Assembly (NCBI GenBank): GCA_028291905.1
Contig: JAQGNK010000108.1
Location: 1 to 49,970 of the forward strand
Length of the DNA: 49,970 nucleotides
Origin: Polaromonas sp.
GTDB taxonomy: Bacteria > Pseudomonadota > Gammaproteobacteria > Burkholderiales > Burkholderiaceae_C
Reading direction: 5' to 3'
The notes under the pieces: model-generated
The model's database searches: none
What the model was told of the DNA's origin: nothing
What the model saw: only the letters and a program-made list of their open reading frames with translations
Part shown: positions 18,190-30,596 of the stretch, piece after piece
How the letters are laid out: every line of letters begins with the position of its first letter
Position numbering within the stretch: position 1 is the stretch's first letter
Translations under genes and position numbers: made by a program

Positions 18190-19617
18190 TCAGTAAGCCG
18201 CACTGTCCCTGAAAACCAGTCGCACTGTTTTCAGGATAATGAATATATCCAGCTGCAGCGACCAGTTGCGCAAGTAATCCAGGTCCAGATCAATACGTGC
18301 CTGCATTTTTTCCAGGGTATCGGTTTCACCGCGCTGGCCATTGACCTGCGCCCATCCGGTAATACCTGGCCTGACCTTGTGCCTGACCATATAACCCTTG
18401 ATGAGCGTCCTGTACATTTCATTATGCGCAACTGCATGCGGCCTTGGACCCACAACACTCATGCGGCCCTGCAATACATTGATGAATTGCGGCAACTCGT
18501 CCAATGAGGTCTTGCGCAGAAAAGCGCCAATTCGTGTGACGCGCAAATCATTCCTGCGGGCCTGTTGAATGACTTCACCATTTTCCGTCACTGCCATCGA
18601 CCGGAATTTATATACCACGATGTGCTCGCCGTCGAGGCCATACCGGTGCTGCCTGAAAATCGCGGGCCCAGGCGAGTCCAATTTCACCATGATGGTGATG
18701 ATCACCATGACAGGAAAAACCAGTGCAAGGACAAGCAAGGCAAGCACAATATCGCTAAGTCGTTTCAATGCACCGTTAAAGCCCCTGAATGGCGTGTCGC
18801 AAACCGATATCACGGTGACACCGCACACCGAGTCGGTGCGGGCCTGAACCAAGTCAGTGATAAACATATCCGGAACAAAATAAACAGAAGCGGTGGTGTC
18901 CTTCAGTTCATCGAGAATCTGCAGGATTCGCGGCCGGGCGATCATGGGCAGAGACAGGTAAATAAACTGGATGCGGTGCTGCTTGACATAAGCCACCAGC
19001 TCGTCTATTTTTCCAAGCAGCCGGTGTTCACCCTGCCCTCTTCTGCGCTCACCGTTGCGGTCATCAAAAAACCCCAGCAGGTCAATGTCGGAATAAATCG
19101 AACCCATGATATTTCGGGCCAGCGATACGCCCTGGTTATTCATACCGACAATCACGGCGCCCCGCGGAATGCCCTTGAGCTTCAATAGCCATGGGGTTGC
19201 AGCGCGAAACGCCAGCCCGCCACCGATCTGGGCAAGCGGTGCAATCCAGAGCCAGTTAATGATGACGGCGACTGGAAATCTTTGGAGGTATTGCGTCGCA
19301 TAACCCACCAGCATCAGCAGGCCGGCAATCCATATCCAGTGAAAGAGAATACTGAAAATCATCCGTTCCACTGAAAATCGAAGCCGCGAGCTAGCCGGGA
19401 ATGTCAATGAGAAAACAATGACCGAAAGTATGAGATAGGGCGGGCGCACCGCACCTTCAAAATAGAGCGCCACGGCCCACAGCGAAAACACCAGAATCAA
19501 AGGATCGAGCGCGCTCTCTATAACTCTGAAAATATTGCTTTTACTCAATCCGATGAAACCTGACTCGCTGTTTTGCCGCCAAACTGCGGCAGACTGCATG
19601 TCATCGATTTCAGCCAT
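18190..19617 (-). CDS. Undecaprenyl-phosphate glucose phosphotransferase (polyprenyl glycosylphosphotransferase)
   Basis: FRQHRYGLDGEHIVVYKFRSM...RVTRIGAFLRKTSLDELPQFINVLQGRMSVVGPRPHA...RPGITGWAQVNGQRGET; N-terminal TM helices; start ATG overlaps stop of upstream regulator. Confidence 0.93.
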   Translation of the reverse strand: MAEIDDMQSAAVWRQNSESGFIGLSKSNIFRVIESALDPLILVFSLWAVALYFEGAVRPPYLILSVIVFSLTFPASSRLRFSVERMIFSILFHWIWIAGLLMLVGYATQYLQRFPVAVIINWLWIAPLAQIGGGLAFRAATPWLLKLKGIPRGAVIVGMNNQGVSLARNIMGSIYSDIDLLGFFDDRNGERRRGQGEHRLLGKIDELVAYVKQHRIQFIYLSLPMIARPRILQILDELKDTTASVYFVPDMFITDLVQARTDSVCGVTVISVCDTPFRGFNGALKRLSDIVLALLVLALVFPVMVIITIMVKLDSPGPAIFRQHRYGLDGEHIVVYKFRSMAVTENGEVIQQARRNDLRVTRIGAFLRKTSLDELPQFINVLQGRMSVVGPRPHAVAHNEMYRTLIKGYMVRHKVRPGITGWAQVNGQRGETDTLEKMQARIDLDLDYLRNWSLQLDIFIILKTVRLVFRDSAAY

Positions 19618-20398
19618 TGAATATGACTCCATTGATCTTGGAAACTGCCTGGGCACGGTTAAAAACATTGAGCTTCTGAAAAATGCGCTGCATGTGGTTT
19701 TTAACGGTGAAGCCGCTGATATTCAAGATGCTTCCGATTTCGGAGTTGGTCTTGCCCATGGCTACCCAGTCCATGATCTGGATTTCACGTTCGCTCAAAC
19801 CGAACGCTTCTTCATGGGCAGTCCGCAAGGGCTTTGGCGATGGTTTTTTCTGTTGCGGCAGATGCGTGACCTGGCGCAGGGCGCTGTCAATAAAAGGCAT
19901 GAGCACTTTGATGGCCGTGCTGGCCGGCTCTTCAGGAATAGGCTGGGTGCTGAGCATGACATAAAGGCATTCATACTGGCCCCGCTCATCGCACATGCCA
20001 TGAATCAGCACCGAACGCATGCGGCGCAAGGCGCTGGTGAATGAACCCGGCAAGCTGGTATTGCCGAGCAAGTATTCAAACCGGCAGAAGTCGAGCCGTA
20101 TCGGTTTCTTTCCGCCTGAAATCCAGCAGTCGTAAAACTTTCCCAGGAGGAAGGGAAGACTGTCCGTACCCACCGCATAAGACCGCACGCCTGGCAGTTT
20201 TGAGAGAATATCGTGGTGAATCACGCCCTCCGGGAAGTTGCCCCAGCCCACCAGCAATATCTCATGTGGAAGATAATGCTGAATATCATTTTGTAACCAT
20301 TGAAGCAATTCGAAATGTCTTCTGACGATGCTAATTCCTTCAATCAGCTTTAAATAGTGTCCTGTACCTTCGGTCAATGGTATTGAGTGAGCATGCAT
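19610..20398 (-). CDS. epsA: EpsA-like LuxR-family transcriptional regulator
   Basis: C-terminal LSEREIQIMDWVAMGKTNSEIGSILNISGFTVKNHMQRIFQKLNVFNRAQAV; directly upstream of EPS sugar transferase. Confidence 0.85.
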   Translation of the reverse strand: MHAHSIPLTEGTGHYLKLIEGISIVRRHFELLQWLQNDIQHYLPHEILLVGWGNFPEGVIHHDILSKLPGVRSYAVGTDSLPFLLGKFYDCWISGGKKPIRLDFCRFEYLLGNTSLPGSFTSALRRMRSVLIHGMCDERGQYECLYVMLSTQPIPEEPASTAIKVLMPFIDSALRQVTHLPQQKKPSPKPLRTAHEEAFGLSEREIQIMDWVAMGKTNSEIGSILNISGFTVKNHMQRIFQKLNVFNRAQAVSKINGVIFNG

Positions 20399-20486
20399 GT
20401 TTTCTTTCCCTCTGAGACGTTATTTATTCTTCCAGTTACTGTAGCGTTTCGTTGCATTACACCCTGTAAGCCTTTGCCAGTCTATG

Positions 20487-20498
20487 CCCTATATAGGG
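20487..20498. promoter_or_regulatory. 12-bp perfect palindrome, candidate operator upstream of epsA
   Basis: ccctatataggg about 90 bp upstream of the epsA start. Confidence 0.35.
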
Positions 20499-21014
20499 GA
20501 GTAAATAACATTTGTTGTGGTAGCGCTTGACGTCGGATTTTTATAAGTCTAGGGGTTTATGAACTTAAAGATGAAGTCACGATAATTAATTCAATGCACG
20601 GCCAGCGGATAGTCTTGCTGCGAAAATTCCTTACCTGCTGTCAGCCAGACACCTGATCGCGGCGTAGGCTACAAGCGCGAAAATTAAGTAAATCTGCCTA
20701 TGCACTGCCTTTTCCCTGGTTAGTGATAGCTGTGTACCTGCTTCTCGGATACATGGCGGCCGCCAACTGCACTAACCGCGCAAACTACGGCAGCTGGATT
20801 GCAGCATGCAAGAAGGGACTCTGTTCCAGCAATCCGGTACCCAACTTTGTGCCCGGAACCAAGCCGCTCAACCTGCTTTTTCTGTTGCGCGCCAAGGTCG
20901 CTTCGCGTGCCGTGCTCGATGCGAAGCAAAGGCATTCGACGCAAACGGGCAAATTCATGAAATTGTCATGAAACCGCCCGATGCTCAGGGTTTCCCCTGT
21001 TTCAAGGAAATCCG

Positions 21015-21602
21015 ATGCAGCTTCACAAAACCGACCGCGCCCGCGCCGAACTCAAGCCCGGCACCAGGACGCTTGGCCAGCGCGAGCGCACTTTGCTGCT
21101 GATGGCCGACGGCAGCCGGTCTGCACAGGATTTCGGTTCACTGTTTGATGGCCTTGGCGAGCAGTTGGCGCTGCGCCTGCTGCGGGAAGGATTTCTGGCG
21201 GGTCATCCGGGTCAGCCACAGCAAAAAACAGCCACTCCAGCGACATTGCCACCGCACGCTGCAGTGCAACCCCACGATGCCACAGGCAGCGAAGGCGTGC
21301 AGATCATCAAGCTGGGCGCCGATACGTTTGAGGGCAAGCGCTCGCTGGCCACCACGCGCATGTTTTTATTTGATATCTGCGAACGCATGTTTGCCCGCCG
21401 CAGCCCGCTGCTGGCTGAAAGCTACCGGGAAGGCCTGCGCCTTGCGAAAGACCGCGCATCCATGCTCGCTGTTGCGCGTGAAATGATGCGGGAAATTGAA
21501 AAAATAGCCGGCTCCGAAAGAGCCGATTCCATCAGCGAGCGTCTGGCGATGCTGCTGCCGGTCGAATCGGCCCAGCAGAAGCTCATGACTCAGGCCGTCT
21601 GA
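21015..21602 (+). CDS. Hypothetical protein
   Basis: 195-aa ORF with high-GC codon usage, RBS-like aaggaaat upstream, no better overlapping ORF. Confidence 0.6.
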   Translation: MQLHKTDRARAELKPGTRTLGQRERTLLLMADGSRSAQDFGSLFDGLGEQLALRLLREGFLAGHPGQPQQKTATPATLPPHAAVQPHDATGSEGVQIIKLGADTFEGKRSLATTRMFLFDICERMFARRSPLLAESYREGLRLAKDRASMLAVAREMMREIEKIAGSERADSISERLAMLLPVESAQQKLMTQAV

Positions 21603-21631
21603 AAAACGCGCCCGGCATCTATTACACTGGG

Positions 21632-21858
21632 CGTCGTCAGGAGAGAGTTTCCCATGCGGAAGCCGCCGAAGGCGCATGCGCCACCCCCAATGGTGGACTG
21701 AACGCTCAGGCAAAAGGACTGGCAGCCGCCCTGGCCAGCGTATCCCGCTGGCCAGGGCGTTCCCTACTGGAGAGAGGCCGTTTCTACAACGGTCCACCGA
21801 AGGAGCAAACCCGCATCGCCGGGCGAATCTCTCAGGTAAAGTGGACAGCAGGGGCAAA
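21632..21858 (+). promoter_or_regulatory. Tandem glycine riboswitch upstream of gcvT
   Basis: Two aptamer-like units: ggagagag...gccgccgaaggcgca...cgctcaggcaaaaggac and ggagagag...ccaccgaaggagcaaa...aatctctcaggtaaagtggacagcagggg, followed by gcvT. Confidence 0.95.
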
Positions 21859-21907
21859 CCGTGGCTTTTGGCCATGGATTCATGTTTGCCCCTATTCGGA
21901 GAACGTC

Positions 21908-23062
21908 ATGTCCCAAGCCACTTCCGCCGCGCCCCCCCTCCTGCTCCAAACACCGCTGCACGGCCTGCATGTCGAGCTGGGCGCGCGCATGGTGCCGTTC
22001 GCGGGCTATTCCATGCCGGTGCAGTACCCGGCCGGGCTGATGGCCGAGCACCTGCAGACCCGCAGCAGCGCCGGCTTGTTTGATGTGTCGCACATGGGCC
22101 AGTTGCGGCTGGTCGGCCCGGACGCAGCCGCTGCCTTTGAAACCCTGGTGCCGGTCGATGTGATCGGCTTGGCGCCGGGCAGGCAGCGCTACGGCCTGCT
22201 GCTGAACGAGGACGGCGGCATCATCGACGACCTGATGTTCTTCAACCGCGACTACCTGAACGGCGGCGACATCTTTGTGATTGTCAACGGCGCCTGCAAG
22301 GCCGGCGACATCGCCCATATCCAGCAAAAAATCGGTGCCCGCTGCGCCGTGATTCCCATGCCCGAGATGGCGCTGCTGGCGCTGCAGGGGCCGCAGGCCG
22401 TGACTGCCCTGAAGCGGCTGGCGCCCGATGTGGAGCAGCTGGTGTTCATGACCGGCGGGCGCTTCACCATCGCCGGCTGCGACTGCTTTGTGACCCGCAG
22501 CGGCTACACCGGCGAAGACGGTTTCGAGATTTCAGTGCCCGCGTCAGAGGCCGACACCCTGGCCCGCGCCCTCCTGGCACAACCCGAGGTCGAGGCGATT
22601 GGCTTGGGCGCGCGCAACTCGCTGCGGCTGGAGGCGGGGCTGTGCCTCTACGGCAGCGACATCGACGCCAGCACCACGCCGGTCGAGGCCAGCCTGAACT
22701 GGGCGATTCAGAAGGTCAGGCGCAGCGGCGGCGAACGGGCCGGCGGTTTTCCGGGCGAAAAGAAAATCCTGGCGCAACTTGACAACCCGGCCAGCCTGGC
22801 CAGGAAACGCGTCGGCCTTGTCGCCCTTGACCGCATCCCGGTGCGCGACCACACCGAACTTCAAAGCCTGGAGGGCGCCGTCATTGGCGAGGTGACCAGT
22901 GGACTGCCCGGCCCGACGGTCAACCAGCCCATCGCCATGGGCTATGTCAAGCCAGAATTTGCCGCCATCGGCAGCCGCGTCAATGCCATGGTGCGCGGCA
23001 AGCCGGTGGCCATGCAGGTAGCCAGCATGCCTTTCGTGCCGGCCCGCTACCACCGGGGCTGA
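21908..23062 (+). CDS. gcvT: Glycine cleavage system aminomethyltransferase T
   Basis: LHVELGARMVPFAGYSMPVQYPAGLMAEHLQTRSSAGLFDVSHMGQ; TRSGYTGEDGFEI; followed by gcvH and gcvP. Confidence 0.97.
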   Translation: MSQATSAAPPLLLQTPLHGLHVELGARMVPFAGYSMPVQYPAGLMAEHLQTRSSAGLFDVSHMGQLRLVGPDAAAAFETLVPVDVIGLAPGRQRYGLLLNEDGGIIDDLMFFNRDYLNGGDIFVIVNGACKAGDIAHIQQKIGARCAVIPMPEMALLALQGPQAVTALKRLAPDVEQLVFMTGGRFTIAGCDCFVTRSGYTGEDGFEISVPASEADTLARALLAQPEVEAIGLGARNSLRLEAGLCLYGSDIDASTTPVEASLNWAIQKVRRSGGERAGGFPGEKKILAQLDNPASLARKRVGLVALDRIPVRDHTELQSLEGAVIGEVTSGLPGPTVNQPIAMGYVKPEFAAIGSRVNAMVRGKPVAMQVASMPFVPARYHRG

Positions 23063-23122
23063 GCTGCCTCCATTTTTACTGCTGCTTTTCATTTTTATTC
23101 ATTCAACCCCCGGAGAAACCTC

Positions 23123-23491
23123 ATGACCGTCAAATACACCGAAGACCACGAATGGCTCAAGATCGAAGGCGACACGGCCACCGTCGGCATCACCGTGCAT
23201 GCGCAGGACGCCCTGGGCGATGTGGTGTTTGTCGAGTTGCCGGAAGTCGGCGCGACCTTCGCGCAGAAGGAGACCGCCGGCGTCGTCGAGTCGGTCAAGG
23301 CCGCCGCCGATGTGTACATGCCGGTCAGCGGCGAAGTGACGGAAGTCAACGAAGCGTTGCGCGACGACCCGTCGCTGGCCAACAGCGACCCGCTGGGCGC
23401 CGGCTGGTTTTTCAAGGTCAAGCTGAGCGATCAGTCGCAGCTCGATGCGCTGATGGACGAAACCAGCTACTCGGCTTTCTCGGCCGCCTGA
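23123..23491 (+). CDS. gcvH: Glycine cleavage system H protein
   Basis: [39 protein letters not shown]...[27 protein letters not shown] (lipoyl-Lys motif). Confidence 0.98.
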   Translation: MTVKYTEDHEWLKIEGDTATVGITVHAQDALGDVVFVELPEVGATFAQKETAGVVESVKAAADVYMPVSGEVTEVNEALRDDPSLANSDPLGAGWFFKVKLSDQSQLDALMDETSYSAFSAA

Positions 23492-23546
23492 CCGTTTTTT
23501 ATTCAACGCTTTAGCTTTTTATCAAAGCCTGACACGGAACCCTGCC

Positions 23547-26453
<2,907 letters not shown>

Positions 26454-26460
26454 CATGAAA

Positions 26461-26500
26461 AAAGGCAGCAATGGCTGAATGCCCTGCTGCCTTTCGTTTT
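26461..26500 (+). terminator. Hairpin terminator after gcvP
   Basis: Perfect 10-bp stem aaaggcagca / tgctgccttt followed by cgtttt. Confidence 0.75.
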
Positions 26501-26572
26501 CAGTGCGCTGTAATTTGCAAACGCAGTGCCAGGCGCCGCCCTTTTAATCAAGAGTAGCGGCTTGCCAGGGTG

Positions 26573-27532
26573 TCAGGTCGAGCCCTTCTTGGCGTTCTTT
26601 TTCACCTGGGCCTTGGCTTCCTCAACAGGGTCGCCCAGCACGGACAGGTCGGCCATGCCCAGCTCGGCGCCGGTCATCGGGTCCAGGCCGGGGTCGGACG
26701 CGCCCCGCGAGGCCATCTGCTCCACTGCCTTGAGTTCGGCCGGCTTCAAATCGACGCTGCCGATCCCGGAGCCGCCGTCCACCGCCACCTGCTGATCGCG
26801 GGCGGAGATGAATTTCCACTGGTCGCCCTGGTTCCAGGAGCCGCGCAGAGCGTCGGTGGCAATCGTGCCGTCACCCTGGGACATGTCGAAATAGGTGTTG
26901 GTGAAGCGCGGGTCGCCGGGCAGCTTGCCGGGTGGAAAGTTGCCTTCAATGGAATACAGCGCTTTCTCGAACGATTTCTGGTGCGCGATTTCACGCGTCA
27001 TCAGGAACGTCAGCGCATCCTTCACGCCAGGGTCGTCGGTCAGGTTGATCAGGCGCTCGTAAATGATCTTGGCGCGGGCCTCGGCGGCGATGTTGGAGCG
27101 CAGATCGGCCGTCGGCTCGCCGATGGTGTCGATGTAGGCCGCGGTCCAGGGCACGCCCGCCGAGTTGATCAGCGGTGGGCCGCCGCCGTACAGCACCTGG
27201 GTCACATGGCTGTCGTTGCCGCCACCGGTGATCGAGCGGTACATTTCGGCTTCGCTTTCGGTGCCTTCGGCGAGTCGGCCCTTGGCGCCCTTGTTCAGCA
27301 TGGCGACGATGGTGCCGATGACTTCGAGGTGGCTCAGCTCCTCGGTGGCAATGTCCATCAGCAAGTCCTTGCGGCCTGCATCCTCCTCACCCAGTCCCTG
27401 GGTGAAATAACGGCAGGCAGCGGCCAGCTCGCCTTGCGGTCCGCCGAATTGTTCGAGCATCAGGTTGGCCAGACCGGGATTGGTTTCGCTGACCCGAACC
27501 GTGTATTGCAGTCGTTTGTTGTGTGCAAACAT
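26573..27532 (-). CDS. Manganese catalase
   Basis: MFAHNKRLQYTVRVSETNPGLANLMLEQFGGPQGELAAACRYFTQG...DIATEELSHLEVIGTIVAML...REIAHQKSFEKAL; GGAGA RBS. Confidence 0.93.
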   Translation of the reverse strand: MFAHNKRLQYTVRVSETNPGLANLMLEQFGGPQGELAAACRYFTQGLGEEDAGRKDLLMDIATEELSHLEVIGTIVAMLNKGAKGRLAEGTESEAEMYRSITGGGNDSHVTQVLYGGGPPLINSAGVPWTAAYIDTIGEPTADLRSNIAAEARAKIIYERLINLTDDPGVKDALTFLMTREIAHQKSFEKALYSIEGNFPPGKLPGDPRFTNTYFDMSQGDGTIATDALRGSWNQGDQWKFISARDQQVAVDGGSGIGSVDLKPAELKAVEQMASRGASDPGLDPMTGAELGMADLSVLGDPVEEAKAQVKKNAKKGST

Positions 27533-27831
27533 TAATAATCTCCATGGGTTGAAAACAAGGCCAGGCATGCGGGCATGCCTTGGCGCGGTGGTATCAACAT
27601 CCAATCTAGGCAAAGGCATTCTTTGATGACTTAGGAACTCAAGCCCAATGCATGTAGGCTGTGCCTGACAGGCGATTGACTGTGCCGGGCTGGCTTTATT
27701 GCTTTCTCGGCTTTGGCGGTAAAGTCCAGCCGTCCCGCTCGCCTTGCGCAGCGGTGATGGCGGTTGAGCCATCCTTGGCTCAAGCCAGGCCTTTCATGCC
27801 TTCCCCTGTTATCCACACTCGCGAGACCTCC

Positions 27832-28260
27832 ATGACGAACACTGCTTTTAAAAAATACGCATCCTCTTTATTCCTGGGCCTCTCAAGCATTGCCCTGTCG
27901 GCCAGCGCGCTGGCGGCCGCCCCGGCTGAAACGCTGCCCTCGGGCGTGAAAATCGTTCACACCACCGACGGCACCGGCGCCATGCCCAAGGCCTCCGATA
28001 CCGTCAAGGTTCACTACCGGGGCACCCTGGCCGATGGCAAGGAGTTCGACAGCTCCTACAAGCGCGGCACGCCGGCAACCTTTCCGCTGGGCCGCGTCGT
28101 GCCGTGCTGGACCGAAGGCATGCAAAAAATCAAGGTCGGCGGCAAGGCCACCCTGACCTGCCCGCCGGCCACCGCCTACGGCGACCGGGGCGCCGGCGGC
28201 GTGGTGCCGGCGAATGCCACGCTGACGTTTGAGGTCGAGCTGCTCGGCATCGAAAAATAA
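27832..28260 (+). CDS. FKBP-type peptidyl-prolyl cis-trans isomerase, exported
   Basis: Signal peptide; VKVHYRGTLADGKEFDSSYKRGTPATFPLGRVVPCWTEGMQKIKVGGKATLTCPPATAYGDRGAGGVVPANATLTFEVELLGI. Confidence 0.95.
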   Translation: MTNTAFKKYASSLFLGLSSIALSASALAAAPAETLPSGVKIVHTTDGTGAMPKASDTVKVHYRGTLADGKEFDSSYKRGTPATFPLGRVVPCWTEGMQKIKVGGKATLTCPPATAYGDRGAGGVVPANATLTFEVELLGIEK

Positions 28261-28277
28261 GCGCTGGCGGCGCCGGC

Positions 28278-29165
28278 TCAGCGCCAGTCGAGCGCGGCCA
28301 GCAAGGCGGTATTGAAGGCTTCGGCCTGCTCGAACTGCACCCAATGGCCGGCCGCTTCGATCAAGGTAAGGGCCTGAAAACCCGGCGCCTGCCGCAGCGC
28401 CGGCGCCAGCGCCGCCATGCGGCCCCGGTACAGCGCATCTTCAGCGCCGTAGATGGCCTGCACCGGGCACGCTACCCGTGCCAGCGCACGGGCCAGCGCA
28501 TCGGTGCGCGACAGGCTGCGCCCCTGCATGCGGTCGCGCACCACATTCGCCACGTGCAGGCGCAAGGCGAGTTCGGTGATGGCTTCAGGATTGAACAACA
28601 TCAGCGCGGCCAGGTTGTGCCGGTGTATGCCGTCGCGCTCGCTGGCTGTAGGCCGGTGCCGCCAGGCCTTCAGGCGAATGATTTTTTCCGGCGCAATGCC
28701 CAGGCCCGGCGCGCCCACCAAGACCAGCCGCGCGACCCGCGCCGGCCACTGTGCTGCCAGGAAGCCGGCCACCATGCCGCCAAATGAAAAACCCGCCACG
28801 TCACAGGCCGCGTCGCCCAGCAGGCATTGCAAGCCTTGCGCCAGCAACTCGGGCACCGCATCGGCGTCATTGCCATGCAGGGGCGCGGCGGAGTCGCCGA
28901 AGCCGGGCAGGTCGGGCACCAGCACCCGGCGCCCGCTGGCAGCCAGCGCGTCGATGTTGCGCAGCCAGTGGGTCCAGCTGCCGCTGCCGCCATGCAGCAA
29001 GAGCAGCGGTGCCAGCGACGCATCAAAGCCTTGCTGGCCCCAGAGGTGCCAGACCATAGTGCCGCTGACCGTGCGGCAAGGGGTTTCGCAGCGGGTGGCG
29101 CGCGCCAGGAGCGCCTGCGCTTCGGCAGGCAAGGCAGGAATGGAGGGACTTGGTTCGGGCGTCAT
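28278..29165 (-). CDS. Alpha/beta hydrolase
   Basis: LLLHGGSGSWTHWLRNIDAL...VPDLPGFGDSA...VAGFSFGGMVAGFLAAQWP...AAGHWVQFEQAEAFN. Confidence 0.92.
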   Translation of the reverse strand: MTPEPSPSIPALPAEAQALLARATRCETPCRTVSGTMVWHLWGQQGFDASLAPLLLLHGGSGSWTHWLRNIDALAASGRRVLVPDLPGFGDSAAPLHGNDADAVPELLAQGLQCLLGDAACDVAGFSFGGMVAGFLAAQWPARVARLVLVGAPGLGIAPEKIIRLKAWRHRPTASERDGIHRHNLAALMLFNPEAITELALRLHVANVVRDRMQGRSLSRTDALARALARVACPVQAIYGAEDALYRGRMAALAPALRQAPGFQALTLIEAAGHWVQFEQAEAFNTALLAALDWR

Positions 29166-29204
29166 GCCCGGTTTATACCTTTTGGGCCGCAGGGCGCTGG
29201 CGCT

Positions 29205-30089
29205 TTAGCCAGGCAGCAGGCTGGCAAAGCCGTCCATCGGCTCGAAACGCTTGTTGCGGTAGTAAAGCCGCGTCGGGCCGGGCATGGCCCGCTGGTGCAG
29301 CGAATGGCGCCGGTCGCCGGGGTAGCAGATCACCCGCACGCCTTCGTCGTCGAAAGGCTCGGGCAGGATGACCGGCGGCGGGCGGTTGCGCGCCGCCGTC
29401 ATCACGCTGCCGACATGGCCATAGCCGGCCAGATGGACCAGGCTCATGATCTGCGGCGGCGCCAGCGCGATGCGGCCGTCCCAGTACTGCGCCAGGGCCG
29501 CGCGCGGGCTGAGCCAGATGCTGTCGGTGGTTTCATGGTTGTCGTGAACCGCCACCTGGCCGGCGGGCACGGCCGCCACGAAAAACCGGGTGTCGAAGCG
29601 CTTGTTCATGACCGACGGCGCGGTCGGGGTGATCCAGCGCGTCCAGGGAACCAGGCTGCGGCTGTGCAGGCGCAGCGACAGCTTGGCCAGCATCGCATTG
29701 AAGCCATGGCCCTCTTTCAGCAGCGCGGCGGCCTGGGCGCACTCAAGCTGGCGCCCGAAAGGCGTTTGCGCGAACAGCACGCCCGATTCTTCAAACACTT
29801 CCCGCACGGCGGCCACGTACAGCGCGCCTGCCATGCGCTCGCTGATGTCGGCCTCGTTCAGGCCGGCCAGCAGCACCGGCAAGGGCTGGTCCAGGTGGGC
29901 CGCCATGTCCAGCTGGGCATCGGCCGCATCGACCTTGCCGCCCGGAAACACATGGGCGCCGCCGAGCACGTCGGACAAGCCGTGGCGCTTCATCAAAAAA
30001 ACCTCCAGCCCGGCAGGACTATCCCGCAGCAGCATCACCGTGGCGGCCGGCCGCAGGGGCGTGGTGACGGTTTCCAGATTCAGTTCCAT
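29205..30089 (-). CDS. Nudix hydrolase with split Nudix box
   Basis: GGAHVFPGGKVDAADAQLD...AAVREVFEESGVLFA; start MELNLET chosen. Confidence 0.85.
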   Translation of the reverse strand: MELNLETVTTPLRPAATVMLLRDSPAGLEVFLMKRHGLSDVLGGAHVFPGGKVDAADAQLDMAAHLDQPLPVLLAGLNEADISERMAGALYVAAVREVFEESGVLFAQTPFGRQLECAQAAALLKEGHGFNAMLAKLSLRLHSRSLVPWTRWITPTAPSVMNKRFDTRFFVAAVPAGQVAVHDNHETTDSIWLSPRAALAQYWDGRIALAPPQIMSLVHLAGYGHVGSVMTAARNRPPPVILPEPFDDEGVRVICYPGDRRHSLHQRAMPGPTRLYYRNKRFEPMDGFASLLPG

Positions 30090-30188
30090 GGTTTCTTTCT
30101 TGTGTTTCTTGCCTGCCTGGATGGCGTGGCGGCACAGGCTTGCGGCGCCACGCCGCATTAGAGCGCATTTGCTGGAGCCCGCCAACAG

Positions 30189-30253
30189 TTTTCAGCATCA
30201 AATAGGCGTCTAGTGCAGGTGATGCTTGCGCTGTCAGCTACGAATTCAGTAGC
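30189..30253 (-). repeat. Interspersed ~60-bp repeat, orientation B
   Basis: ttttcagcatcaaataggcgtctagtgcaggtgatgcttgcgctgtcagctacgaattcagtagc. Confidence 0.75.
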
Positions 30254-30305
30254 AGGATGCGCCACTAAAATGCGGCTGGCCGTATGGCTGTCCTGCAACC
30301 TGTAC

Positions 30306-30360
30306 GCTACTTAATTCATAGCTGCCAGCGCAACAAACACATGGGCCACAACCAGTTTTT
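30306..30360 (+). repeat. Interspersed ~60-bp repeat, orientation A (divergent copy)
   Basis: gctacttaattcatagctgccagcgcaacaaacacatgggccacaaccagttttt. Confidence 0.65.
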
Positions 30361-30596
30361 ATACCTAATCACGCAAATTTTCCGTTTCTAGCCAGCATGT
30401 CGCCTTCAATAGCGAAAGCAGGATTCATTTGTACCTGCCAGCAGATGTTCATGCCATGAGTTGAACCGTTCATTGTCGTCATTCAGGTTCGTTTCCTCTG
30501 CAGTTAACAACTCGTTTCACGCTATTGAATCCATGGCTGCTTGCCCAATCCCTGCTTTCACCAGAGGCCTTTTTGATGCTGAAGCACTTATGCGCT

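Noticed and set aside
21676-22083. ORF running through the glycine riboswitch, possible leader peptide
   Set aside because: Overlaps the riboswitch and gcvT out of frame; no RBS or conserved features.
28827-30161. 444-aa plus-strand ORF opposite hydrolase and Nudix genes
   Set aside because: Spans two well-supported minus-strand genes, with low-complexity His/Gln/Arg-rich composition.
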